Positions 1-10,921 of a stretch of 64,000 nucleotides of DNA are shown here, one piece after another; positions within the stretch are counted from its first letter, which is position 1, and every line of letters begins with the position of its first letter. This DNA comes from Apium graveolens (lineage: Eukaryota > Streptophyta > Magnoliopsida > Apiales > Apiaceae), in NCBI RefSeq assembly GCF_009905375.1, contig NC_133655.1, positions 164,407,995 to 164,471,994 of the forward strand. The letters run 5' to 3'. The notes under the pieces are model-generated. The model was given only the letters and a program-made list of their open reading frames with translations, had not been told where the DNA came from and did no database searches. The position numbers and the translations under genes were made by a program.

Positions 1-2051
1 CCGATCTCAACAATTTATCATTTGCAGTCACTTAAGGTGATCTAATTATCAGTTTTTTCAGCCTTCAATTTTAAAAATAGGTATAAATATATTTATAAGT
101 TTAAAAATTAAGAAAAAAACATGGCCATTAAAATTATATACAAAATTTTGTTCTTAGATTTTATCATGAAAAAAGACAAAAAAATACTTTTAATTTTTTA
201 AAAACTTTCGTACGGATTTTGTCAGAAAATAAATATATAGTACTTAATAATTTATTTGCCGTGATTAATATGATTATATTTTTATAAATATTATAGAATG
301 AGTCCAATTAAATAATATAATTTATTATATTTATAAATATTAATTAATTAAATTTAATATATGTGGTCAGTATTAAATTGTGATAAAATATATCTATTAA
401 TCTATTGTATTTATTCCATCGTAAATGTATAACACTTTATTTCAATTTGATTAATCATGCTTTAAATTGTGTGTATTTAACCAAATATTACATATATATT
501 AATTAATATTATATGATAATATGATATAGAGTAGCATATGTAAAAGAAAAATATGATTATAAGTTATTAGTTAATCTCAGTAATCGAAATACCAAATATT
601 TATTCGTTTAAAAATACAGATGGATACATAATATCTGTATGAGAACACATATGATTTAAGTAGTAATTGGAATTCTGACAAAAGTAATTGTAACACCTAG
701 GCTCGATTCCCAGAAAAAAATATTTTACAATAATTAACATATATAAGGATAAAATAGTCATTTCAATAAAAATTAAAAATATCATAATTTTATCATCGTG
801 TTCTCCTATTTTATATAAAAGAAATGTAGAAAATCACTCTAAGGTATTATCGCGTAATTATATCTACTATATGTAAGTCTCGTTTACTCTAAATTAAAGG
901 TAACGGTCCCCTGTAGCACAATTTCTGAAAGAATGTCTGAATAGCACATTCAAAATTGTTGACCCTCGCAGGCACATAACGCGTTACTGTTATAACGCAA
1001 CTTATATTGTGTTTCCGTTATAAATAATCCTGGATCAGCCTAGTCAACGCGTTAGTTAATTATGTTAATAAGCACTTGACGCATCAAATACATGCGTTTA
1101 CTTTTAATGCATTCATCTGTTGAGTTTATGGGAAACGTGAGAACCGGTTTACTTTCTTCTTTCTACTTATTACTGTACTTCTCATTTTTTTACAGTTTTT
1201 TTCACATGCTTGACACGTATTTTAAGACAACTATAAAGTATAATTCCGTAATTTATTTTTAATTTTTTTTTATATAAAAGTTTAAACATTATATTTTTAT
1301 TTGGAAAAAAAAATTAAAAAATAATTATGCAACTATATTTAATAATAACATTAAAGTGTGTGCCAAATTTCCGTCCCCTAATATAAAGAATTGAGAGGGA
1401 CGGAAGGAATATACCCCAGGCAATGGGATTGGGACCGACCCATGTCCCCATGCGGGCTCTGCGCCAAACCAATAGCATCACATGACATGAAGGCTGCCTA
1501 CGCATATATTATATTCGTTAACTATGTGCTAGTCAAGGGCCAGACTTTTGCTAGGTGCTATTTTGGATAATTAACTCTAATTTTTGTGCCATTTTGATCA
1601 TTATCTCTGAATTAAACTTTTGAAAAATTCATCTCTCATCATCACTCAATCATTACAATTCCTCATCATCGTTGTTTTAAAAGTACGAACTAAAAATTTA
1701 TGTTTTTAAATTCTAGCACAATTTATATATAAGTACGAACTCATCATCGCGGACAGTACGATTTGATCAAATTTTCAAACCGTATACGTATCGCGTATCC
1801 TCAAAATTCATATAAATCATATAAATCACACCATGAAAATACGATGCGGTTTGTGCGATTTATGTATTCAAAATTTTTTATAATTACATACAAATATAAT
1901 AAATTTTTTAGCTAAGATGGAGGCAAAAACTAATATTCCATTGATTAAAAATTAAAATATGTTGGTTCTCTGTAATATTTAAGTTATATTTATAACTGAA
2001 AATCTGATAAAACAAGAAATGAATCTATAATATATATAAGTTTTATGTAAA
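1..2051. other. AT-rich intergenic DNA without a recognisable gene
   Basis: All six frames are broken by stops at short intervals and no frame looks like a known protein. The stretch is very AT-rich with many A and T runs. Around 1740-1865 there are phrases such as gcggtttgtgcgattt, a type often seen near hAT-like element ends, but I could not find paired ends there. I see no RNA gene. Confidence 0.6.
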
Positions 2052-2412
2052 CCGCATTTTTATTGGAGACCACCTATGTTCTACAATCAAGATACTATGA
2101 AATATATTATTTTATGAATTATGTTTTACGAATATCACTAATTCATTAAAATTGTTGAAGATCACTTAAGTTTAATAAGTATAATGTGTATATTCTGCAA
2201 TTTGAACAAATGTTCTGCAAACTAAACATGTTTCGTAGAATAAAACATTTTGTAATGTTCTACATGCAATACATCTATGATATTCAAGATTTTGAATAGA
2301 TTTTGAATAAAATAATGATAATTGTAGAACATTATTAATAAAATAATACATTTTGCAATATTTTTATACAATATTTTAGTTGCAGAACATAAGTGGTCTC
2401 CAAGAAAAACGT
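2052..2412. mobile_element. MITE with about 30-bp terminal inverted repeats
   Basis: The left end (ttggagaccacctatgttct at 2062-2081) is repeated in inverted form at 2383-2403, where the complement reads ttggagaccacttatgttct. The match extends outward through a T-rich stretch to about 2052 and 2412. The inside is AT-rich, has no ORF and repeats the phrase gttctac/gttctgca several times. Size, paired ends and lack of coding capacity fit a MITE. No clean target duplication is visible, so the superfamily stays open. Confidence 0.6.
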
Positions 2413-2427
2413 GTGTGTGTATATATA

Positions 2428-3640
2428 GGGAGTTGCTCAAATGAGAACCCCAATTAAAATGAGAACTGATATCTAATCTCAGCCTTTCATTTTATAATAC
2501 AACTTTTAATTACAACCTTACATATTACTCTCTCCCATCCACGTAAATTACTTGTTGCACTCATCTTTTCAGGTGATACCCAATTCACGCACAACCGCTG
2601 TTTGCCGCCGGAAACACTGTTCTTCACCATGGATGATCAAATCTTTCCTATCCCATCCACCACCCCCCTCTTTCCCCACCATTTTCACCCCTTGTCTCCC
2701 ACATCTCTTTCGCCCCACCATGTTTTATGTTCGTTATCACTGTCATAATCTTTATCTCATCATTCCTCACCACCAATCGCCGACCATCCCCGCCTATTTC
2801 TCTCTCTTTCTCTTTCTCTCACCCTCCCTCATCTTTAAAACTAAATCCAGGCAGAAATGTGTTTCCAGAATCCACCAGCGTTCTGTTGCTATCAGCTTCC
2901 CTCTGATGTCTCTGATCTGTTCTTATGTAGAATCCGATTATTTTTCAATCAAATTTTTTATTGATTGTGGTCATTTATATTTAAATACGATAATTTCAGT
3001 ATAATGTTGAATGATTTTTCGGTGGTGGGAGAAGATAATGATTATGGTTTGCTAGTTAATTTGGTTTGATTGTAGTGATTCGTGTTTTAATTGTTGCGGA
3101 GATTGGTGATCAGAAATGGGTGATTGCGGGAATTGATGATTGAATATTGGTGTCTTGATTTTATTATGATGTTTGTGATTTTATTGTGGTGATTGATACT
3201 TGAATAAACCGGTGATTTTTTGTTTTGATGATGTTCTTCGGAGTTGATAAATAGAGCAGGTGACCAGAATTGGTGGACAAAAATCCTGGCTGTATGTGGT
3301 GATTTTCCTTTTCCGTCGGTGATTTTTCATTTTCTGGTGGTGATTTTTTGTATTCCGGTAGTGATCTTTGATTTGACGGTGGTGGTTTTATGTTTGTCGG
3401 TGGTGATTTTCTGGTGATCGCCGGAGGTAGTGGTGATCACCGGTGGTGGTGGTGGCCGGAAATGGTGGTTGTCGGTGGTTGGTAGGTGGTAAGTAGAAAG
3501 AAGAAGATGAAAGAGATGATGGGTGGAGAAGATGATGAGATTTAAAATGAATGGTCTAAATTAAAAATATATTTAAATTTTTATGGTTGAGATTAGATCT
3601 CATATCTCACCAAAAAGAGGTTCTCAATGGAGTAAGACTG
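2428..3640. mobile_element. Non-autonomous TIR element inserted in a TA tract
   Basis: The left end reads gggagttgctcaaatgagaa. The complement of the right end reads cttactccattgagaacctc. The two ends match imperfectly over about 55 bp, including a shared gatatctaatctca-like block. The element is flanked on both sides by tatatata, which could be a target duplication or the pre-existing TA run. The inside has a C-rich half (2560-2830) and a G/T-rich half (3040-3500) with repeated ggtgatttt words. An open frame at 2552-3004 is low-complexity Ser/Pro/His-rich and is not supported as a gene. The pattern resembles TA-tract-loving MULE or Micron-type elements. Confidence 0.55.
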
Positions 3641-3650
3641 TATATATATA

Positions 3651-3980
3651 GGGGGAAACTCTAATAGAAACCTATTTTAGAATAGAAACTAGAAATTAAA
3701 TAATTTTTTTAAATAATACTTTGAAATATAACATATATGGTATGCAAATCGATCGTTGAGAAATGTAGAAAAATACAGTGAAATCGTATTTTAAAAAAAA
3801 GTTACGATTTGACGGGAAAAATCAAATTAAAAACCGAGAGGAAAAGCTGAAATTGGGTGTGGGAGAGTGCAGAGTAGTTGGGTGGCGTGCTTTTAGGGGG
3901 ACATTAGATTAAGTTGATCTAATAGTTGAGATTAGTTCCAAGTTTCTATTTTAAATTTGTTTTGTATTTGATCATTCCCC
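3651..3980. mobile_element. Short TIR element (MITE) next to the previous one, in the same TA tract
   Basis: The left end ggggaaactctaatagaaac and the complement of the right end ggggaatgatcaaatacaaa are imperfect inverted repeats, followed on both sides by a second matching block (aatagaaact). TA runs (3641-3650 and 3981-3988) flank the element. It is 330 bp long with no coding capacity. It shares only the A/G-rich terminal style with 2428-3640 and is not a copy of it. Confidence 0.5.
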
Positions 3981-3988
3981 TATATATA

Positions 3989-4257
3989 GGAGGTTCAAAA
4001 GAGAACCTTGTTAAACGAGAGAACAAGAGACCCATAATCTTTACCATTGATTCCCATTTAATCCTAAGACTGAGATTATATACATATTCATTAGTATTTA
4101 CTTACTTTATACATCAATGGTAGTATTTAAATACTAAAATGCAACTATATGTGCGAGCGGCTTTTGTGGTTTGGGCGGTTTGATGATCACCCCTAATTAC
4201 AAATTTTGCCCTCTTGATTAACATTAAAAAAGTCTTTGTAATCACATACCTACAAGT
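3989..4257. other. Fragments of two small transposon ends
   Basis: At 3989 another TA run is followed by ggaggttcaaaagagaacc, which looks like the left end of a third element of the 2428-type. No partner end was found. At about 4150-4192 the minus strand reads aggggtgatcatcaaaccgc, a common start of plant hAT-like elements. Both appear to be truncated relics. There is no gene. Confidence 0.35.
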
Positions 4258-4265
4258 AGCCAGGA

Positions 4266-5176
4266 CTATGCTTGTCAATGGATCGGAGGTCCGATCCGAT
4301 CCGACCCGACTCGAGCCATGAATATGAATTTGTACAAAAATAAAATCAGTCCGATAATAATCCGCTCTAATAAGGATCCGATCCATTAAAAAGTGGATAC
4401 GGATCCGACCCGACTCGAGCCATGAATACGAATTATACAAAAATAAAACTAGTTCGATAATAATCCGATCTAATAAGGATCCGATCCATTAAAAAGTGGA
4501 TATGGATATCCTCTGATCTGATAAAGACCTGATGCGAACTACTTAATATATATATATATATATGTGAATAAGATTTAACTATGATAAATCATTATAATTT
4601 ACTTCTATATATATCAATATTCTTATTTTTAAAATTATTTTATTATACTTTCCTACAAACTATTATTTTATCATATTATAATTTTGTGTATGCGTGATAT
4701 GTCATCATATTCTAATGAGTGAATCATGTGTGTCGACAATTATTTTCATACATAGCATTTTATTCGTAATCCACAAAATTTATCTATTTTAATTTATGAA
4801 ATTGAGATAAAAATTAATTTCAGATTTTTCTCAAATTACACTATTGTATTCTTTTTATTTATTTCATAATTATTTTAAACTAAAATATTTTCACATATTT
4901 TCAAATACTTTTAATTTTCACAATATATGTGGGTATAATATAATTTTGTGTGCTTAGTTTTATTTTATTATTAAATCATGTTAAATTAATATTATTCATA
5001 TCAGAAAATTTAAATGGATCAAGAGGCCTGATACAATAATCCGAAATCCTAATGTATATGGATATGGATATGGATTATGTTATTGAAAATCCGAAAGCGT
5101 TCCTATCCGAATCCGATTCAACAAACTTAATTGGTATGGATATGAATTTAGTCAAATCCGATCCGTTAAAAAGCCT
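4266..5176. mobile_element. Non-autonomous hAT- or MULE-like element
   Basis: The ends are inverted repeats: atgcttgtcaatggatcgg on the left and, on the complement of the right, aggctttttaacggatcgg (15 of 19 bases alike). They are flanked by agccagga (4258-4265) and agctagga (5177-5184), an 8-bp near-perfect target duplication that could be read as 9-10 bp. An 8-bp duplication and the gtcaatgg start suggest hAT, while a 9-bp reading would suggest a MULE. The inside is AT-rich and non-coding with repeated gatccgatccga words. Confidence 0.5.
4301..4507. repeat. Tandem duplication, two units of about 104 bp
   Basis: The block starting ccgacccgactcgagccatg at 4301 is repeated at 4405 with about 90% identity by eye, through gatccgatccattaaaaagt at the end of each unit. 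It lies near the left end of the 4266-5176 element. Confidence 0.85.
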
Positions 5177-5184
5177 AGCTAGGA

Positions 5185-5517
5185 CCATCAAGCTTTTAAA
5201 ATAAATACTAATTGTGTTATATTCAAAGTGTGGCGGCCCCAAATGTTACTATTTAATTGAGAATTACCCTCAATGTCATTTTGGAAAATGATGGCCCCAA
5301 ATGTCAATCCAAAACCGAGTTTCACATTCTATTTTTCTGTTTAAACAAAAACGGAGTAACGTGCTTCGTTTTCAATTTTTTTTTAAAGTGAAAACGCAAC
5401 TTTAAGTCATGTTTAGGGGAGGCAAAACTCAATTTCAAACTTTATTTTTTAGGTTAACGCATGTTGGATTATCGTTTTGTCTTTTTTTACCCAAAATGCT
5501 GGACAATATTATATTTC
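5185..5517. other. Non-coding spacer up to the copia element
   Basis: No coding frame or RNA gene is visible. The phrase ggccccaaatgt occurs twice (about 5226 and 5292). The last five bases before the LTR, atttc at 5513-5517, are the expected left target duplication of element A. Its partner lies outside the window. Confidence 0.5.
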
Positions 5518-5909
5518 TGTTAGGAAATGAATAACACACAGAGGGGGGGGGAGGTGAATGTATTTTACTGTTTTTGAGCTTTTCTTTAATGATTATGGTT
5601 GAACTAAGTAAATTAATTCTTGTAGTGAAATGTGTTCATGCAGAATCTAAACTTGCAGAAAAATAAAGAACACGGATCTTCAAAACTCACTTAATTTTAT
5701 ATTACAATTAAGACTATTTTGCTACAAAATTTCTAGGCTCTTTGTGATAAAGAGCTTAGCTTATCCTTGAGAGTGTTACAAGAAATTTTATCTAAATTGT
5801 TGCGCCTGACTTAGGACCAGTGTTAACTTTATAAATCAGTTAACTGCTGGTTTACACAGTGTGTAATAAGACATGCTATTAGCTTTTCTAAACTGTCACT
5901 TGTCATTTC

Positions 5910-5917
5910 TATTTATA
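5910..5917 (-). promoter_or_regulatory. TATA box of element A LTR
   Basis: The minus strand reads TATAAATA here, downstream (in element direction) of the short-repeat array. In the other LTR the same place reads tataaaca (about 20728-20735), a decayed version. The position is inferred from consensus, and no start site can be seen. Confidence 0.55.
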
Positions 5918-6284
5918 GAAAAACAGATCTTCCATTTCTGGCTTAGCATATCTTTAGCATCCCGTGTTCACTTTAATCTTCCTTTGTCAGTTAATCTTTA
6001 CCATTGATCTTGCACATTCTTCAAGTTACTTTTTGTAGACTTGTCAATTCAGCTGTTGGATTGTTTGTTAATTGATTATCTTGGATATTGAACTGATCTG
6101 CAACCTTGTACTTTGAGATTGTACATCGAGATCTCCAGTTTAGGTTTATAGAACACTTGACATCTCGATAAGTATATTGGCTTATCGAAATCTCTAGTAC
6201 TCTATATTTAGTTTGGCTTGTAGAGGTCTTCAGTTCTCTATAAGAGAATTTTGGCTTGTCAAGATCTCTAGTCTTCACATCTTT

Positions 6285-6615
6285 ACTTTGACTTATCGAT
6301 AACTCTTAGTTCTCTAGTGGCTTCTTAACTTATCGATTTCTCAAAGTTCTCTAGTCAAATTAACATGTCGAAATATCAGAGTCCTCTAGTGAATTTTAAC
6401 TTGTCGATATCTCTGAGTTCTCTAGTGAATTTTGACTTATCGATATATCTGAGTTCTCTAGTGGAACTTGACTTATCGATAACTCAGAGTTCTCTAATGA
6501 ATGTAGACTTGTCGATAACTATGCGTTCTCTAGTGAAGAAATGACTTGTCGATATCTCCAATCTTCATGTCTTCAATTTGGCTTGTCGATATCTCATTGA
6601 GTTCTCTAGTTGCTT
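6285..6615 (-). repeat. Degenerate tandem repeats in the U3 region of the A LTR
   Basis: A unit of about 45-50 bp containing gactt(a/g)tcgataactc and agttctctagtg recurs about seven times. It lies upstream of the TATA box in element direction, where enhancer repeats are found in many LTRs. The same words recur in front of the extra ORF at 12010-12490. Confidence 0.7.
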
Positions 6616-6952
6616 TCCTGACTTCTTGATAAGCCATTCTGGAGTTCTCGAATGACTTCTCTATAACATTAAATCTGTGACTTGTAGAGATCTTGACTTA
6701 GAGTATTTTTCTCCAAACAGATTTATTCAACTCCAAACTTCTTCAAAATTCTTCTGAGGCATGATCTTCTTGATCTTCTTCCAAATAGAATCCTTAGGCT
6801 TGATACTGTTTCTGGAAAAAGACTCCAGTCTGCTCCTTTACATTTTTACATACTTTAAGTATTACAAGTACAAAATACAGATTAAGATAACAATACAACT
6901 TAGGGTTGACAAAATGTCTTAGTCTTGTTAAAGTATATGCATGTCTTTTACA

Positions 6953-6967
6953 ACAATCTCCCCCAAT
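6953..6967 (-). promoter_or_regulatory. Polypurine tract of element A
   Basis: On the minus strand a purine run with the core gggggagattg directly precedes the 3' LTR start tgtaaaag. It is the expected primer site for plus-strand DNA synthesis. Confidence 0.75.
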
Positions 6968-7115
6968 TTGTGAGAAGATTGCTTAGCACAAATTCATGCC
7001 TGTTAACAAGACTAACCCCAAGTTTAAAATGATAGAGAATAAAATTAATACATAGAGCTAGGTAGAATTACAACTTGTATAACACAAGATTCACAAGGTT
7101 CAATGATTACAAGAC

Positions 7116-7529
7116 TCAGGTAAAGACAGTTTTCACATCTGCTTCCTTTCTAAGTTGATCCTTCAATTTGTCAAGAATTTCAATTTCTTCTATGATAGGT
7201 GTTCCACTTAGCGCTTCTACAAGTTTTTGTCTTGCTGCCTTAGGATAACCTTGGTCTAGAACTTCTATGCAGAATCTTGAGAATCCACCAGCTCTGATGT
7301 TTAGAAATCTCCCATCTTTAGAAATTCTGCTCATTCCTTTTGCTTTAAACTCTTCTAACCTTTTTATGTACATGTCTATTTCTTCATCATGCCTCCTTAT
7401 TCTTTCTTCAGCTTTAGTCTCATCTCTTTTCTTGTTTTCCTCCTTTTCAATAAACCATTCAGCTAGAGATGATCTCCATGCCCTTGTAGCAGTATCCTTG
7501 TCCTTTAACAAACTTATCACTCTCTTGAT
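7116..7529 (-). pseudogene. Extra ORF, C-terminal piece
   Basis: In frame with the previous piece across one stop codon. It contains a charged coiled coil (EERIRRHDEEIDMYIKRLEE) followed by a compact segment with FLNIRAGGFSRFCIEVLDQG. It ends TAA at 7116, about 150 bp before the polypurine tract, so this is probably the natural C-terminus of the extra ORF. Confidence 0.5.
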
Positions 7530-8861
7530 TTATGTGGGAGCCAAAGAGTCCATTAGCTTTTTGTCTAGAAGAGTGAATGTACCATCCTTAAAATAAACTC
7601 TAACTTCTCTCAGGGACACAATCCAGACTCTAACAACTTCCCCAGCTAGATGTTGGAAATGGTCTTCATCTGAGATGCACCAATTTAGAGGTAGAAAGTA
7701 AGATTCTTTAAAATACTTCCAGATGGCCCTTTCAGTGACTTCCACTTTCTTTGCAGGCTTGACTTTCTTAGGCTTTCTCCCAACAGATTTATGCTTGAAT
7801 TTTAGTGAAGGTTTGGTTAAAGGCAAGGTTGTCATTTTCTTGAGATTAGTTTGGCTTGAGGTGATTGGAATTTTTAGGAAAGAATTTGTCGTTTGTTTGT
7901 ATAGAAATTTTGGCTTAGATGTTTGGGAAGGTTTGATGTTCGAGATAGTTGATGTTGTAGGTTGAGCTGAGGTTTGAGTTGATTGTGTTTGGATTTTTAG
8001 GGTTGTTTGGGTTTCTGAATCATCATGAGGCTTTCTACTCTTCCTCTCACCTCTTCTCTTCTTTTCTTCATCTTTCTTGCCATCCTCCTTCTTCTTCTTT
8101 CCACCCTTGCTCCCAGATGGCTTAATGGACCGACTAGGATTTGAGCCAGAAGGATTTTGATCATTCTTCTTCTGCTCATCATCATCCAAGTCATCCTTGT
8201 TGAACTGTGTTTTGGGCAAGTTGGCTTCTGCATTTTCCAGATATCTCCTCAGTAGCTTTATCATTTCCATATCATCATTGTTCTTATTTTTCTTAGCTTT
8301 TAAGCTAGTTCCTAGGATCATGATAAGCTTCTTGTTGCTCATGACACAGTGTTTGGGGATATTGAAATGTCTGAGTTGTCTGGTGGTTGGACAGATGTAT
8401 GTTATACCCTTACTTGGCTGTAGATATGCTTCAGGGAAGGCAGCTATTTGAGCATCTCTCAGTGCAGTTAATAGCATGTTATCTTCACGAGTTATAACTC
8501 TAACTTTGCTGATGAAGATATCTAACTCAGATGCCCTCCTTGAGATAAGGCAATTGAGGGACACCTGCATACATCTGTCTGTCCCTGAGTCATTTGCATT
8601 AACCACTATCTTCTCTTCCAGAAAGTTATCCTTATTGACCTTGATCACTCTTATGAAATTGATTGTCTTATCCAGGGCCTTTTTGTATGTGAAGTGGTTG
8701 TTGTTGAGAGAAGCTTTTAAGGCTTTGAGTAGTTCTTCAAACTCTCTACTCAGACTAGGTCCTTCAGCAAACCTAATAAGTCTCTCCATGTCAAGATCAA
8801 CTTCTTTAGATTTCTTTTCAGCCCCTGGGACTTGCTGTTGAGATGACCTAGATCGTGTCAA
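7530..8861 (-). pseudogene. Extra ORF, fifth piece (443 codons)
   Basis: A helical N-terminal part of about 200 residues is followed by an Asp-rich then strongly Lys/Arg-rich segment (about residues 225-275). Next comes a Thr/Gln/Ser-rich linker and a conserved-looking C-terminal part with WKYFKESYFLPLNWCISDED. The basic segment could bind nucleic acid or act as a nuclear signal. It ends at TAA (7530-7532) and the same frame resumes three codons later, so this stop is a point mutation. Confidence 0.5.
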
Positions 8862-8869
8862 CCTATCCT

Positions 8870-9235
8870 CTATCCCCCCCTTAGTCTTGTTGACAGGCGT
8901 AGAAAGGGAGTAGGAATTTCAGGCCTGACTTGTTCAAGTAGAGAAGGTAGTGGTATGTTGAGTTTGCCCATGACGGCTCCTAAAGTTATAGAATTCTGCA
9001 TTTGAAGATGCTTATGGGAGTCCACCAGGGTTTGGATATCTGTTTGTTGGCTCTTGACAAGAGATGTCAAAGCCTGAACTTGTGTAATGAGAGAAGAGTT
9101 GGAGTCTTGCAATGCTGTAATTTGACCCTGTAGAGGCTGAATTTGCAGATTTGTTGAAGTGGATCCAGGCTGATAAGAGCTGCTAGATGTGCCAAAGTGT
9201 TCTTCTACAGGTTCTTTGATCCATTCCATTAGCAA
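8870..9235 (-). pseudogene. Extra ORF, fourth piece (Gln-rich coiled coil)
   Basis: About 121 codons. The middle part (QALTSLVKSQQTDIQTLV and following) has regular hydrophobic spacing and many Gln, typical of a coiled coil. The frame differs from both neighbours, so small indels lie around 9240 and 8865. It has no enzymatic motif. Confidence 0.45.
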
Positions 9236-9309
9236 AGATGAAGGCTTATATCTACTCTGGTGGAGTGATCCAGCTGGACCTTGGTCTCATTTGAGTGAGT
9301 AATTTGTTG

Positions 9310-9990
9310 CTAGATCACTGTATGGAGATTGGTGAAAGATAGTTTGAGGTTTTTGACTTCCTTCTCAATAGAGGCAAGATCCAACCTAGCCATTTGCTCA
9401 GAAAAATGTTTGAATTTAGAAGAGATCCGCTCTTGAGATGGTATGATCTTGTCCATTTTCTCATTCACCAGTTTCCTGATTCTGTCTTCATGGTCAGTGA
9501 GATTGATTTCAAGAGCCTTACCAAACAGATAAAACGCTTTGAGCTGAGATTTGTATACATCTGTAATGGCATCATAGACAGCTTCTGGACTCAAGTCTTT
9601 TGCATTGCTGCCCAGAATAGTAACATACTCTTCTCTGAATCTAGTCAGAATATGATTCATCTTTAAGGCAAAGTCATCAGACAGCCATGCATCCACATTC
9701 CCATCTGGCTCAACATCATTGACAATTTTCTCATTTTGCTCCTCTACCTCTTCATTGTAAGCAAGCATGATAGCTTGATAGTCCTGGTTTCTCATATTTG
9801 AAGTTAGGAGATGCTGTGAGATGTTGGCCAGTCCAGATATCTGCTCTACTAGTAGATCATCTACAGAAGTTGGTTGAGAAGTAGATTCTTGTAGCCACTG
9901 AGAGAGTATGTGAGGTTGTTGAGGTTGTTGAGGTTGTAAGGTGGATGGTTTATCAAAAACACCTGTGATTGGGGTCATAATTTGACTCAC
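9310..9990 (-). pseudogene. Extra ORF, third piece (helical)
   Basis: About 226 codons. A Gln/Pro-rich start is followed by a mostly helical segment with heptad-like spacing of hydrophobic residues in the last 60 residues (for example EKEVKNLKLSFTNL), suggesting a coiled coil. It is separated from the previous piece by a frame change within about 56 bp and ends in TAG. The family is unknown. Confidence 0.5.
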
Positions 9991-10046
9991 AGATTGCTCT
10001 GTGTTTTGACAGTGTGTTGTCCTCCACTTGTAGTGGGAACCTCCAA

Positions 10047-10921
10047 TTAAATTGGAGGGGATTTGACTGGGTTACTGTCATGTACACCAGCCTCAAACCC
10101 TTGTGTGTCTTGCAACACATTGGCACTTGAATGTGCTCTGCTTGCCTCCCCTATGACAGAATCATGGGCAATTGTACTCCTAGCTTCAACTTCCAAGACA
10201 ATATCTGCTAGGGTTGTGAGGGGAGTTGTCCCTACATGAGGAACCTCCAATTGAATTAGAGAGGATTTAGATAGCTCCCCCTCAGGAGTACTACCCTCAA
10301 ACCTTTCAGTCTGTGAAGACTGTTTTGTATATGAAGGTGCATTAGAAGTATCCATGAGGTCTTCAGTAAAACCTGATGAATCCCCCATATTTGTGATGGT
10401 GCCATCAAGGTCTACCCCATCATGTAGCCTCTCACCATATAAATGAAGTGTCTGGGTGGTGAGCAAAGCTTCTTGAGCTAAGTCACTTGATTTTTGGTGT
10501 ACTTGAGAAGTGGATTCAAGTGGGATTGGAATTGAAGAAATTTTAGACATAAGAAGTTGTTGCTCAGTTGTGAGTGTCGGCAGCTCCCCCTGAATGAATG
10601 AGGGAGTTTCAAGAGATGTGCTCTCACTATGTGTGCCTTCCTTATTTCTCCTACCATACACTGAATTGCTTCTAGTGCAGGCTGTGCAGACTCATGCCTG
10701 GTTGTTTTTGCAACTGCGTCCTGTTGGGAGGATGCAGAGGTGGCTAGAGTGGTCAGCTCAGGTTGTTTACTTCTTTTGGATCTTTTGACCAAATGTGATT
10801 CTTTTTCAACTATCTCCTCACCACTCTCAGTTACCACAGTTAAGGTTGTCCCCCTTCTCTTCTTTTTACTGACCTCATCCTTTTGAGAAGATGAGGTAGT
10901 TGTTTTCCTAGCTTCTAAAGG
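10047..10921 (-). pseudogene. Extra ORF, second piece (Ser/Thr-rich)
   Basis: The frame continues directly after the stop at 10922 with a basic stretch (KKKRRG, then VKRSKRSK) that could act as a nuclear localisation signal. Near 10660 the reading frame shifts, and the rest, to a stop at 10047, is Ser/Thr/Glu-rich and probably disordered. No known domain is recognised. Confidence 0.5.

Larger units (their letters stand above)
5518..6952 (-). repeat. 3' LTR of element A
   Basis: This 1,435-bp repeat begins tgttaggaaatg and ends ttttaca, giving the usual TG...CA ends on either strand. It matches 20345-21082 with scattered substitutions and small indels. Both borders are set by function: genomic sequence on the left and a polypurine tract at 6953 on the right. 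It contains a TATA box and an array of short repeats, listed separately. Confidence 0.88.

Noticed and set aside
695..712. tRNA T-arm-like word ggctcgattccc
   Set aside because: No acceptor stem, D-arm or anticodon arm can be formed around it in either direction. At most it is a remnant of a tRNA-derived SINE.
2552..3004. Open frame of 150 codons on the plus strand
   Set aside because: It lies wholly inside a TIR element, is Ser/Pro/His/Phe-rich low complexity from a C/T-rich tract, and has no recognisable domain or gene structure.
7267..8841. Plus-strand frames opposite the extra ORF (for example 8476-8841)
   Set aside because: They are shadows of the minus-strand extra ORF and lack any independent similarity or context.
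9310..9990. Envelope protein in the extra ORF region
   Set aside because: No signal peptide, membrane-spanning segment or Cys-rich ectodomain is visible in any piece, so only position would support it.
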